From Amoebophrya sp. A120 (taxonomy: Eukaryota > Sar > Dinophyceae > Syndiniales > Amoebophryaceae): a DNA stretch of 64,000 bases. The notes under the pieces are model-generated. The model worked only from the letters and a program-made list of their open reading frames with translations, did not search any database and was not told the origin of the DNA. The stretch covers positions 688,475 through 752,474 of the forward strand of contig CAJINV010000019.1 in the NCBI GenBank assembly GCA_905178155.1, given 5' to 3'. Shown here one piece after another: positions 44,001-56,197 of this stretch (positions are counted from its first letter, which is position 1; the number at the start of each line of letters is the position of its first letter). The position numbers and the translations under genes were made by a program.

Positions 44001-47000
44001 TAGCATCGGGTCCGTCAAAGCGGTCAGCTGGCCGTTCAGCTCGGTGTGACAGAACTCCAGGAGTTGATATGCAGCGTAGCCAATTTGTATCGCGCCATGA
44101 TCTTCCACGTTGTCGGTCCACCACCGCTGCATTACCATTTCCGGCTGCGCATTGGTACATGCCAATGCCATCAACGTCTCGGGCTTCTGCTCCAGCAGAT
44201 TTTTCACGAACAGATAGTACGGCTGCACGTCGGCCTTCATTCGAGAAAAATTGAAAAGTATGTCCACCATTTCCATGTCGGTCTCGAGGCCCTCGGGCAG
44301 GCCGATGGGGTCTGACGAGCCAGGTCTGAATACTTGTAACTCGGGCCGATTCAGGAGGGGCAACAACCAAGGCAAAACAGTCGGTGGGAGTTCCAGACGG
44401 CCTCGAGTAGGGTCCAAGACAAAGAAACTCGACGAGGAGTCTTGCGCTTCAGAAGGCTCCTCGTCCTGCTCCGTAGAAGAAGTGCAGCGTTGCGCCGCAC
44501 GCATCCATTTGTCTTTCTCGAAAATGGTGCCATTGCGCTTCTTTGAAACTAAAACGTGATCTGTCACGAACCGTTCCAAAGAGCGGGCGTGCTCGTATTG
44601 TCGCTTGGCGAGGGCGAGACGCTTCGCGGTCAACTCGGCGTCCTCCGCAAGCTGCTTTCGCTCCTCCTCTTCCCGCAGGGCGCGGCGCTTCCTTTTCAGG
44701 GCGTGCTTGCTCAGCTTGCTAGTGTCCTCGTCGTGGAAGATCATCATGTCGGGGTTGTGTACTAGTAGTGTCTCCTCTGCTTGTTCAACATCCTTCTCTG
44801 CGGCCCCAACTGCTTCGCTCGCGCCACCAGCTGCCACAAGTTTTTGATCAAGAAGACCACCATCGTCTTGTTCTTCGCGACCCCGAGCGTCGGGTGTCTC
44901 ATCTGTTTTGTTCTCATCTGGGGTTGAGGCAAAAGCTAGCGCTTCTCTTTCGGTGCAGCGATCAGTTTGCGATTTGTTTGCGGTGTTGTTGATGATATTT
45001 CCCTCGTCGTCAACTACTCGCTGTACTACCTGGTGGTCTCCAGCCGATCCATTCTCGCCAGTAGGAGCCGTGCTGGTTTCCTTTACCGCCTCAATATTTT
45101 CACCCGGCACGAGTGTAGTAGTTGGTGTGGACGACGAGGATAAAGCAGCGGGCGCGGGGGTAGAACTAGAACTACTATTTTTATCTTCGATTACTATTTC
45201 TTTTGTCCAGGGAAAGACAATCGCAGAAGAAGTAGCTCCTGGTGCACCAGCAGCACCTGCAACCTCTGCGGAGAAGTAGCGCCAGCTAAAGGACAGCTGG
45301 TGGCTGCTGGAGGTTGAGAGGGGGGACAAGAGATTGAGTCCGTTTTCCTCGCAGTGCGCAATGATGTGCTTGGATTTCTTGCAGAAGAAGTCTTTGACCC
45401 AGCTCGCACAGGTGACCTGCTGCAAGACGTACCGGCAGAGCGAAAGAGCGGGCAACCGCAAGGGAGTGCTCAGCAGAGCGCAGTGATAATGGTCAAGTAG
45501 CACTTTTGCAACTTGGCCACTGGCGTGGAGTTGTCTCCGCGGGGGGATCAACATCCTGGAAGGTAGTTTTTTTACCGGTGTAGGACCATTTGACGCTCGT
45601 CCCCCAGATGGCTCCTCTTCGTCTTCATCGTCCTCCACATCTTCATCGTCTACCGCTGAGTGCAATTTCGTTTCTGCTTCTGCATAAAGCGCGGGCCTTG
45701 CGTTATTACTGGTTTCAGCAGCGTTCTTTGCTGGAGGTTCAACATCGTACGACAAGGCAGCTCCGCTCGACGTTGTTCGGTGTCCCTTCCTCGAGTAGAG
45801 GAACCCGTTTTCGCTGCAGCAACACGCCAGAATTTGTCTCACTTTTTTCAAGGTTTCGGGGTCTTGCTGGTACAGGTAGGCTTCGTCGGAGTTTTCATCT
45901 CTTTCGCCGCGCTCCTCTTGGGGCTTTTGTCTGGCGCGAACATAGCGATCCCACTGGTCTGTCGATCTGTTCGGGTCTGGAAGCGCGAGGAAATCGGTCA
46001 GGCAGGCGCCAAAAGTCTCCCCGATCCAATTCAGGGAGTAGGCATAATGCGTCGTCGGTAATTGCTGCTGCTGCTGCTGCTGGTGCGGTTTTCGACTGGC
46101 CCTTCGTGCCAGCTCGTGGAAAGCGTCAAGCGGGTATCTGTCCACCTCGTTGGTCCAGGAAACAGTTGCTGGGTTGTAAGTAGCAATGAAGTCGGCCAGG
46201 TCGTTCCTCCGACTCCATTCGTCGTGGGTTCGGTAGTGCAGAAAGACCTGAACTTTTCTGGACAGCAGGCTGCGCCGGAGGGACTGCAGCTGCCGCAGCG
46301 TCCGTCGGATAAATAGCTGCACGATGTTGCGTATTTCCCCCGCCGCTGCCCGTTTTTGATACTGCTTCCGCAGCAGAGTGGGATCGCATAGAGCGGTCTT
46401 GGGTTTCTTTCGTGTGGAAGATGGTGATGTTGTTGTGTCTGGTCGTTTACGAGAAATTTCAGTACTTTTATCCACTTGTTCGGCTTGATGTTGTTCAAGA
46501 TCGACTTCGAGTCGGCGACCGGCGTCATCCCGGGCTAATTCATCAATGTAGTCCTCGATGGAGAGACACGTCAGTGCATTCAGGTTTTTTTCCAAGCCCG
46601 CCACTATGTTCGCTCGAAACATAGTGATGTTTCCAAGAAATAAGGAAGTGACGTTCGTATCAAGAACATCCGGCTCATCATCTCCTCGCCCCTGTTGCTT
46701 AGTTCTGCTCTTTTGCTTTTGTCCCTCGTTGTTTGTCTTTTTGCTGGTTCCGCTTTGCTCCTGTTTGTCTACTTCCTCAACATCGACGAGCCCCCGCCCC
46801 CCAAGAGCGTCTTCATCGGTAGAAGAAGTTTTTGCTCCCGCAGCGACGCGGTCCATCCCTTCGCCTGGCACGAGTCTCCCGGTAAGGAGGTAGTGAACCA
46901 AGGCCACGCGGTTCGCCTCGCTCTTGAAAGAGGGAATCGCGTTGAACGCTTCGAGAAATTTCGTGCATGCGTGTGTGGAGAACGGCACGCCCGTACTTTT

Positions 47001-50000
47001 TTTCTTCGTCTGCTTTTCCACGACGCGGAGGTACGCGAGCAAATCTTCTGAAACACGGTCGTACGGCACGGGCCGGCCGATCACCGAGCTCATTTCGGCC
47101 CCCACCACGTTGTTGAACCAGGTGCACGCGGCTTCAGTCGGGGTGACCGGCTGTTCGGTGGCCGTGGCGAGCCACTTCTCCAGGAAAAGCAACACTGACG
47201 GGTCCCCGACCATGTCATCCGCTGCTTCGAAAGACAGCTTTTTGGCATTCTGATTCTTCTTGTTACCAGAAGAACTCTTCGCAGAAGTAGTAGTAGTTTT
47301 TGCTGACTGGTGCTTCTCTGGCTCTTCCTCGTCTCCCTCTGGTGGCACAACTCGTTTGGCACTCAGGACCACAATGGCAACCCTGCAGTGCGCGATGAAA
47401 CTTTCCAGTGCAGCAAAGGTCCACATCGAGCTGTACCAGACCTGCAGCACGTGCTCGAGCGGCGTGTCCTCGGAGAGCAGCATGAATTGGATCACCGTGA
47501 ACTTGGCAACGGTGTAGGCGTCGTAACAAATGCCGACGAATTTCAGGCGTTCGCTCTCGTGCGGGAGTTGCAGCAGTCCGCCTGGTGAACAAGACGGGGA
47601 AGAGCCACTAGTGGTCGTTTTTTTGCCGTCCGGACTTTGTTCACAACTCTCAGAAAAAGTTGAAGTTGTCTCACCACCAAGAATCTTCGCGTTCATGAGC
47701 TCCTGGAAGTCGAGAAACCCGACTTGGACGTGGGTCGTTCCTTGCACCAAAGTGATCTTGTTTCCCGTCGTGCCCCGCGTGTCCCACGGATGCCTGCGAA
47801 AATCCGTGTACAGCGAAACGGGTCGGTTACAAACCAACCCGTCCTCGCGTTCCAGATCCAATTCCATTTCCTCCTCCTCTGCCAGGGCCTTTTCATGGTC
47901 GACAACTTCGGTGCCTTTGCTGGCGGACTTGTAACTCATCTGTGCTGCTGCGCGCACCTGCTCAGCTTCGGCAAACACGTCCTTGACGACCTGGAAGCCG
48001 TAGGGAATGCGGGCCTTCACGGCCCGCTCCCTATTTCGCATTCTGTCCAAAAACCGCACGCCTTTGATGCTCTCCAAGAGCATTTTTGGAGGGCTCGAGG
48101 TGGTGGACGAGGAGGTCGTGCTACCAGAACTGGACGATGAAACAAGCTGCGAAGTGGACTCTTCGTCGCGTGCTGTCGAGGCAAGGCTCGTGGTGGTCTC
48201 GCCGCTTTCCGGACTAGTATACAAGTCGCTGCTGGAAGTGGTATGTGCGGCTGTACCAGACGAGGTGGAAACTGGATCGTGATTTATTCCAAAAATACTA
48301 CCACTGTGCGCAATCGCAGCGGACTCCTTCTTGGTTTTCCCGTAGCGAGTTGTACTGACGACCACCGGTTGCAGTGCCTTGCGCCACAAGGCAAGCTTGT
48401 CCATGATGCGGATTCTCTCTGTAGACGACACCATGACCTCACCCAGCATCGGGTTCCGTGCGTTCAACCAGCGAGCCTCCACCAAATCCTCGTCAAAGTG
48501 CAGATCCCGCCAGAGCATCGCGAAATCGCCGGTGCACAGCGACATCGCGCCCTTCCAGGGCGAAATGAAGCCCAGAAAGAAAGCGGGATACAGCAGTTTC
48601 TCGAAGAAAAACGTGGGCGACGCAGCGAATACTGGGTTATTTTGCCGGAAGTTCGTGTCCTCCGGGGGGATATGACGGACAAGGTCCGCTTCGCAAGGGT
48701 TACAGGATCCGGTGCGGGCAAAATCGTCCATGTATGGTGTTGTACCAGGTGATTTTGTATCTGAAAGAAAACCACCTATACGACCATTGCCGTAGAACCC
48801 CCTTGCGATTTTGTGTTTGAAGTGCGCTAAAAACTCCAGATGCAGGGCTTTGTGCGTCTCGTAGATCTCGTCGGAGAAGTGACGACTTTGCCGGAAAATT
48901 GCCTCTGTGTCGATGCCGGTGTCCTCGGGTTTCGTAGTCACGTACGCCAGCAGGGCTTCGAAGGCCAGGCACTTCTCGAGCATGTTCGGTTTTCTGTTGT
49001 AGCCGGAAATTAGAATTTGTTTCAGCGTATCCCCAGCGGCCTTGATGAATTTTTGCGTGTCGCTCGACTTTAAAACCTTCGCATTCAGCTTGTTCAGCTT
49101 CTTGAGGGTTCTTCTGTGGCCTGCGGGCGTCCGAGGTTCTGCGCCCGGATTGATGAAAATTTTTGTTGTAGGCAGCACTTCTACCCCTGTCGTCCCTCCG
49201 GGTATGGGTAACACCTCCAAAGCCGGGGGTGGATTGGCTTTTGTGGTCTGTTGCACTTTATCTTGTTTATCTCTACCGGCAGCTGCAGCTGTAGTTCTAT
49301 CCGGTTTATTTTGCTTCGTCGTCTGGCTTGTCGAAGCAGCGGCCGAAGAAGAGGGGCTAACGCCCGGCGAAGATTGTGGCTGGAATGCGGCATTTTGACG
49401 ATGCGGATGCCGCGAGGCAGGACCTCCTACTTCATCGGCAGCAGTTGTTGAAGATATACCCGCGAGGACACCTGCACTGGTTGATGATGCAAGCGGGGTG
49501 CTGCCGACCACACCGCCAGGATCACTCTCCAAGTCCAATTGTATGAGATCCGCTTTTGCCGTGTCTTCGTGTATCATGTTGCTATCGGCCCCGGCCGTTG
49601 TGGAAGTGGTCTGAAGATTCGTGCTGGTTTCTACTACTTCCCAGGATTTACTACTAATTTCACCCAAGGCGTCCCTGTTTTCCAGCGCGCGAAAAACGGC
49701 TGTTTTTGTGCGAATCGAGATCGTGCTTTTCCCGGCGCTAGATGAGGAATTATCCGTGGCACCGACCGAGTGGTTCAACATTCCACCGCCGCCAAACAGA
49801 TTCGTGGGGAAAAGGCGATGCAGAAAGTCCACTAGCGGGCCGTCGGGTCGAAGGAGCTGCGAGGCTAGCGCAGACGACGTCAGCCACTCGCCTACGGTTT
49901 CCTTTCTGGTCAACCGCAGCCCCATGTTGCTGTACCCGGGCCCGTGGCGGAGCAGCGCGCACTGCGCACCCAGTTGCTCCAAACAGCGAATCTGCAGTAC

Positions 50001-52562
50001 CCACGGGTCGGGATTCTGGTGGTCTAGCAACGCGGCGACACAGCTTTGGAGCAGCGCAAAGCGAACCATGTCTAGCCCTTTCTCTTGCTCCGACTCATCG
50101 AAATACTTTTCCCTCTCCATCCTCGCCTGCTCGTCTTTCACGACCTTGAGGGCCATATTGCTCTCCAGACATAAAACTTTTCCGCAGTGCTTTGCCGTCT
50201 CCACCATCTCCTTAGTCCAGAACAGCAGTCGTGCGTATGCCCGCTGCGTTTCGGCGCCAAATTCATGCCGGCGGAAAGGTGATTTCGCCTGGTCTTTGGC
50301 TGCTTCGAACTCCTGGTAGGTGGCGCGCTCAGTAGTTGTAGAGGTTTTATGGTTGTCGTTGTTGTTTTTCTCCAGTTGACACACCTCCTGTCGCTGTCTC
50401 TCAAACACGTCCATCACGCCCGGCAGCGCGACGGTCGCTGCGAAGGAAAGATTACATAGCTCCTTCACCGCTTCTTCTTTCACATCAGCAGCAAAGTTCT
50501 TGAACATCTGCAGCGTGCCGGTCCCGCGGTCCCAGGCCTTTCGCTTGGCGCGCAGAGCTGGGGATGGAGACTCGAGATAAACGAAAAAGGGATGCCCGGG
50601 TGGATCATAGAAATCTTCAGAACAACACGCATTTTCCAAAACGCCTCTTGTTCTTCTTGGTGGAATTAGCGACCGAGTTGTTGGAGACGGTGGAGATAAT
50701 GATGATGCAAAAAATCCCCTCGTCGCGACAAAGTTAGTAACGAACTCTCCGAGCAAATTCACAATCGCGTCTGGGACGGCCTCGTTCTTGGCACGGAGAA
50801 TGTCCGCGAGAATTCGCCAGGCCCGAAAACTGTCCACGTCGAGCACGCAAGCAATCAGCGCCGCCCGGATGGCCTCGGCTGACAAGTGGTTCGATTGGTA
50901 AAAGCAGTAGCCGTAACTGGCGTAACAACTGGACAGCTCAATTCGGTTGGGAATGCTGGCGAAAGCCCGGCGGTAGCACAGCAAAGCGAGTTCCGCCTCG
51001 TTGCCGGGGGACGTCAAGTCCTTCTTTCTCAGATCGCTATAAAGACTATACCGAAAGGAGCGATCGTCGCGTGTTTCGGCATCGTTTTTGTCCGTTTGAT
51101 TTCCTTGCCCAGCAGGATCCGGACGTTGAAAATACTGTTGCTCAAACTTTTGCCCCAGCGCGATCCAATCGCGAATGTCCTTCGGAAAGGCGGGCCAGGA
51201 GAGGATTGCTTGTGCTTCGGCTTTGTGCTCCACCGGCAGCGAGGAGGTGGACGTCGACGCACTAAGTACAATTTTGACCGTGAAGGTGCAACGAATACCG
51301 CTGAACGTGGGAGCTTCAATAGGCGTCGGTGCGCCCGATGCGGCAGTATTAACTTCATCAGGAGGACCACCATCATCATCATCAGCACAGCGATGGCTCA
51401 CTACAAGCGGCTCTAGCAGCATCAACCCAGTGCCAGGAGGGTATTTGTTTTCATCTTCACGTAGTTGGCACCAGTGTCCGCTGCCTCCTCTCTTCGTGTC
51501 GCTCGTAGAAGTTTCGGTTGTTCGCTTCTCCTTGTCCTTGCTTCTCTTACTGGCCTTCTCATTGTTTCTTCTACTGCTAGGCTTATCGTGGTCTTCTTTG
51601 CGTTTGTCGGCTACTCCTACTTCTGGTTCTGCTCCAGGAGCCGAGACTTCGCGCGCCGGCAAGCCAACGTCGTTCTTGCCACGACTGGCATTGACATTAA
51701 GGCTATAATCTGGTCGGGCAAGGTGGTCGGTTCTTGTTTTATCCTGCTGAGCAACTGCGTCAAGTGGAAGTGGTGCAACATTTGTGCCTGTCTCATAGAT
51801 GATGATCTGCAGCAGGTCTCCGAAGAGGTCTTCGAAGAGAAAAGTCGTGGCAATGTTTTCTCGCGATCCGCTTGATTGTGTGGCGGCAACGATAGCAGCA
51901 CTATCTTCTGTTACCCCACTTCCGGCTGCGTTTACCTTCGCTTGCTTTCCTCCGGCGTTTCTAATTTTCTTGTCCATGTCCTCTCCCGCGCGGCTGGCTG
52001 CTGCAGAACTGGCACCGGATGCGGCGGCCTTATTCCGTCCCGGTTTTGCAATCTGCCCCGCAGTCTTAAGTTGTGGTGCCTTACTCAGAGCAACAGCATC
52101 GTTACAACCGTTCGCAGTCGATGTCGTTCCGCTTCCGGTTTTTTCCTCCACAGCAGCCACACGGCCGCACAGGTAGTAGCCTCTGTGCTTGAGCTCATTC
52201 GAAGAGGTCGCGTCTTCCGACGGAGTTGCACCGTCAAATTCTGCCGCGAGCAAAGCATTTTCGTGCAAATTTGCCAGTTCCCGGAGGGAGTAAATGGGCC
52301 GCAGGGACGAGAGGGAAGGTGGTGCCGGGGGAGTAACGGTTCTTGCTGCAGTATGGTGATCCTCTGGAGAACTTTTGTCATTGGCCGTATTCTCGTGGTC
52401 ATCTTGAAGATGATGAATGCCTTCACTAAAAACTTTTGCGATATCTGAAGTGTTGTCTACCTCCGGGGCATTTGTGGAAGTACATGTGCTGACGAGATTG
52501 CTCACCCCCGCGTTCTTGCCGGCGCGCGCTTCCAGCACGTCGTTCTCTTCTAAATCGAACAT
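38086..52562 (-). CDS. Giant 3,725-aa protein with internally duplicated module
   Basis: Start ATG at 52562 (MFDLEENDVLEARAGKN), stop at 38086. Exons: 43994-52562, 43571-43733, 41332-41464, 41071-41104, 40557-40909, 39273-40281, 38086-39002; the sum is 11,178 nt, exactly 3,726 codons. Residues about 525-600 look TPR-like (CYRRAFASIPNRIELSSCYA). A module at about 1517-2460 recurs at about 2857-3725: HPWDTR / RPWDTR; HVQVGFLDFQELM in both; LEHVLQVWYSSMWTF / IDHVIQVWYSSVWTL; FLGNITMF / FGNVTMF; SWTNEVDRYPLDAFHELA / SWTNEMDRYRIADFHKIA; YSLNWIGETFGACLTDF / YSTKWVLETFGAHILDF. A basic Lys/Arg/Glu helix (about 2610-2680) lies between the copies. I do not know the family. Six introners sit only in the second copy and its junction. 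Confidence 0.9.
39003..39267. mobile_element. Introner A2, reverse orientation, worn TSD
   Basis: 265 bp. The flanks GCATT/GGACT agree at three of five bases. The join RPKSISWTNEMDRY matches the first module copy. Confidence 0.85.
40282..40551. mobile_element. Introner A1, TSD TCGAT
   Basis: 270 bp with TCGAT at 40277-40281 and 40552-40556. The join SCPIDHVIQVWYSS matches the paralogous module exactly at the splice. Confidence 0.96.
40910..41065. mobile_element. Introner C variant, TSD CATCA
   Basis: 156 bp with TIRs TATGCATTGCAAAAGTGTCG and CGACACTTTTGCAGTGCATA. CATCA lies at 40905-40909 and 41066-41070. Confidence 0.94.
41105..41326. mobile_element. Introner H, TSD ACGTG
   Basis: 222 bp with TIRs TATGAAAGTGCACAACTC and GAGTTGTGCACACGACTCATA. 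ACGTG lies at 41100-41104 and 41327-41331. The join reads CEHTTHVQVGFLDFQ. Confidence 0.94.
41520..42035. repeat. Tandem array of about 165-bp units inside giant introner
   Basis: Three units each begin near GGGTGTGTTCTGGGGTATGT (41547,41719, and a variant at 41877) and end in runs of ACACCCCAGAC / ACACCCCCGAC decamer-like units. Confidence 0.85.
42220..43135. repeat. Tandem array of about 97-bp units inside giant introner
   Basis: About ten units share ATGACCTAGGGGCCAGC, CGGCCCAGGGGCAAAAGCCC and a strong hairpin (GCGCGGGGAC-TCG-GTCCCCGCGC). Some units carry small insertions or deletions. Confidence 0.9.
43734..43988. mobile_element. Introner D-related, TSD TCCAC
   Basis: 255 bp with TIRs TATAACCTGCTCAGGTGTTA and CATCTGAGCAAGCCATA. 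TCCAC lies at 43729-43733 and 43989-43993. The join LVGSGKRKFLGYVF links the long first exon to the second module. Confidence 0.94.
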
Positions 52563-53231
52563 TTTGATTTCCAGAAGAAGATTTGGAAACGAGGACTAGA
52601 AAGACTCTCCCTAGTACGAAAGAGAAAATTTACGGTGTAGTCTGCACTTTATACAATTTCCAAGCCAGGGAAAAGGGACCTGCAAAACGAGAAAAGATGA
52701 GATATGACGCTTGATAGATGTAACAAGTTGTATGTGGTCAAACACAAACTGAAATGGGGACGTCGACATCAGCATCACATAGACGGAGCATTTTGTCGTG
52801 CACGAAAGTATACTAAGAGAAGTACGAAAAGAGGACCAAACGGTAATTCCAAGCGGGCAGAACCAGCTAAGAAAGAACGACGTCGGTATGAACGATGTAG
52901 GTTTCAGCTATTGACGAATTATGATGTTTAAGTTTATGTGTCGATCGTGACGGCCGTGTTTCTGTTTTAGCACGTTGTACGAGTCGGACGACGTGGGTGA
53001 ACTTTTTGCTGGAGTACTCTTCCTGTTTCTACTTTTATGACCACGAGAAGCAATAAATTCGAAAAGAAAACGACAAAGCGTGGAAAGAACCCTAAATCAG
53101 AATACCAAGAACCCTAAATCAGGTGCGCAACAAATCATGACTTCCGGAAAGTCAGCACTGTAGTGTGTACCAAATGACTTCGTGTGAGACCGCAGTGTTT
53201 CTATTGCGTCGCAGCATCATGATCATCTACT
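52563..53231. other. Intergenic
   Basis: No gene seen. AACCCTAAATCAG occurs twice near 53090-53120, a weak telomere-like motif. Confidence 0.5.
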
Positions 53232-56197
53232 TCATCGCTCGTCCTCTGGAGAGTGAATGTGAAGATGCTGCGCATGTTCGTCATTTATTTCGTCAAGCTT
53301 TTGTAGTTCCGAATCCGAGCCAGCGTCTGCGTCAGACTCGTTTTCCATATCGGAAATTTCATCTTCCTCACAGCTTTCTTCCTTGACAATGGCTCCGCGG
53401 CCACCTGGTTCAGCAGGACCCGCCTCGTCGTCATCTCCACAGCCTCCTGTTGCTCCTTCCGCATAGTTGTACGCATGATTGCAAAGGTCATCATGCCCCC
53501 TGGCGTTCGCTTCCGAGCTCTCTTCATGCCCTGTCGCTTGCTTCTCGGGCTCGGCACAAAAGCTAGGGTCGTCAAGAGAATGAGAATTGTTTTCAGGGTG
53601 CTCGTGATTGTCGTCGTCCCCGTTAGATTGTGATTGACCTTGAAGATGGCTTTGTTGATCATCTGCAAATAATCCCCCTGGAGATTGAAGATCATTCGTT
53701 CCCGCCGTCGTGCGAGGTTGGTTCCCGTTCATCGTCACCAGTTTTTTATCCACTTCTCCGCTCGACAATGCAGTTCCAGTTCCCGCAGCTGGTGCCGTGA
53801 CTGTTCCCAACTTCGGATTTTCCGGATGTTCCAAAATCCGGAACATCACCTTCCGCCCGGAAAGTTTGAAATACTCGGCATACAAATTGTCCTTGACAAA
53901 CTTCCGCAGCACCCCCTTCGCCTTTTCGTACACTAATTCAGAGTTCGCAACCACGGAAATTTGGTACTGGTGGTTGGAACGAGATACAGGATGATGGTCG
54001 TGGTGTTCATCTTGGAGCTGCTGTCCTGAAGAAGATCCTCCTGCTGCTGCTGCTGTCTCCATGGAGGAAGTTTGTCCAGCTGCTGCGGCTGGACCAGCAG
54101 TCTTCTGCGCGACGTTCTTGTGCTTCTTAACTAGCTTGAAAGTCACACCCCCGCTGGCGCACGATTTTTCTAAGTCCAGGATCGTTTTCGCTGTCAGGTA
54201 TTTGCTCATCAGTTCTTGCACCTGATGCTTGATATCACACAGAAAAAAGCTGGCAGGGCAGACTTGTAATGCTAAAATAAATACACAAAAAAATTTGCAT
54301 TGCTTACCCTAATCAGCATGCTATGGGGCTGCCCATGACAGATTTTTCTGCGTGTTTATTTTTGCATTACAAATGTGCCCTGCCAGCTTTTTTGTTTTTC
54401 TGTGGGATACTGGAAATCGTGGTTGTTTCGCCCGTTTAGTCCCCGCAGGTTGTTTCGTGGATGAAGCTGCACAGAAGTCGCGGTTGAACCCGCCGAAGAA
54501 CCAAAAGTACAAGATGTTGACACGACGATCCCAGAAGCAGCTCCGGTTAATACAGGGCCAAATTCTACTTCACCTCCAGCACCTCCACGAGCGGGCGCCA
54601 CGTCGTCTATTCCAATCGGCACTATGCAGAGCCACTTCAGGGTTCTCTGCAACACAGTGACCTCCTCGTCCTTTGCGAGTAGAATCCGCTGCTGCCACTT
54701 TTTTTCCATCTGCTGCTTTTTCCGCTGCTGTTGGTAGTACCGCTTCACTTCCTTGTTATACGCCGCGTAGGCGGTAGCAGTACTGTGCGACGGATAGTAG
54801 TAGTTTTTAGTACTCGCGAATAGAGCAGCAGAGGGGAAGTAGGGAGGGGTGTGTGTTGATGCTGCGTCCTCAACATCCAAAATCAAATCCGTCCCATTCA
54901 CATGGTACTTCGCAAGGCGGTCGTTTTGAAGTTCATGCTTTGATGGAAGCTTGTGCAACTTGTCCGGTAGTTGCTCCATCTGCGAGGACAATGTAGAACT
55001 TGTCCTTTCGTTGCTGCTCGAAAAGAAATTCATCGCTTTTTTCACCTCATCATCCCCAACAACTTCTTTTCCATACTTCAACGGGAAAACGTGCTCGGTG
55101 CCTCGTTCCAGGGACCGTCCGACACACCACGCCATTTCGTCGCAAAACAAAATTTCCATGAGCTCGCCGAGGAAAAAGAGGTCGCGGTTGCGTTTTTTGA
55201 TGATCTTCACAATTGGGAAGGGAAAGGTTGAGGATTGGTCTTGCTGGTCATGGTTTCCCGCTGTCGTCGCATCATGATGTACAAGTTCCGTTGCGCTGTC
55301 GGGGGTGGTGCTAAAATTCTTCTCCTCCGATGAAGATGATCGATGAGGACCAAGAACAACTTCCGGATCAACATTCGACGTTTTTTTCCTGCCGCCACCA
55401 AGAGCAAGAAGAGCAGCGGCATCGGGGTTTTGGTACTGCAGATCCTCGGCGAAACTACTGGAAATTTCGGAGATGGTTGAAGTTCTGGGGTTGTTGTCTT
55501 CTAGTACCACATCACCAGCATCTTCTGCAGACTGCCTGCCTTGACCTTGTACTTGTGCCTCGTTTATTGTCGTAGTGGATTCGGCGTCGGCGTCGACGCA
55601 TGGTGGTTTGCGTTTGTCTTCAAATGCAGATAAATTCGAGCGGCTGGTGGTGGTGTCCACTTCTTTTGAGAAGTAGTTCTCTTTTTTATTCTGCGCGATT
55701 CCTGCAACTACAGGCAGATCATCGTCGTGTTCAATGGTCGTGTCTTGGTCGCTCCCATGGCCATGCAGCAGCTCTTGGCTTTCTGTCTCATCATCTTCCT
55801 CGACTTCGTCTAGCAGAAAGTCGTGAAGATGCACGGCATCATATCCTGAGTAAAAACGTACCCACACCAGAGTTGTAATGCAGATTTGCAAAGACAGGAA
55901 GACTTGTAATGCGCATCCCCATGAGAGCCATTTCCAATCGTGTTTTGGAATTTGTGATGCTGTGAACAGGATGAGCAGACGAATCTGTGACGCGGCTGCA
56001 CTTGCTACCCTGCACTACACTGCATAGCGAAACCTGTCATGCGTGACTCACAAAACTCCTAGGTTTGTGTATGCAAAATCCTCATCCTGACTCTGGTGTG
56101 GGTACGTTTTTACTCAGGATACATCAAAACTGTCCGTCTGGGTCTGCTGCTGGACCACATAGAAGTCGTCCAGATCGAAACCCTCGAGGAAATCCAT
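53232..56197 (-). CDS. Acidic 832-aa protein, three exons
   Basis: Start ATG at 56197 (MDFLEGFDLDDFYVVQQ). Exons 56127-56197, 54415-55841, 53232-54232 total 2,499 nt, exactly 833 codons. Both introns are introners. The N-terminal third is acidic and Ser/Thr-rich. A more ordered segment near 240-310 reads FPIVKIIKKRNRDLFFLGELMEILFCDEMAWCVGRS. A Gln/Lys helix (KRYYQQQRKKQQMEKKWQQR) precedes a compact region near the second junction (VTVLQRTLKWLCIVPIGIDD, later YLTAKTILDLEKSCASGGV, VRKFVKDNLYAEYFKLSG-like). The C-terminus is strongly acidic. No family recognised. Confidence 0.85.
54233..54409. mobile_element. Introner I, TSD CTTGA/CTGGA
   Basis: 177 bp. The TIRs pair AAAAAAGCTGGCAGGGCA with TGCCCTGCCAGCTTTTTT. 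One TSD mismatch. The join reads NHDFQHQVQELMSKY. Confidence 0.9.
55842..56121. mobile_element. Introner B, TSD CATCA
   Basis: 280 bp with near-perfect TIRs (TATCCTGAGTAAAAACGTAC / GTACGTTTTTACTCAGGATA). CATCA lies at 55837-55841 and 56122-56126. Confidence 0.96.
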
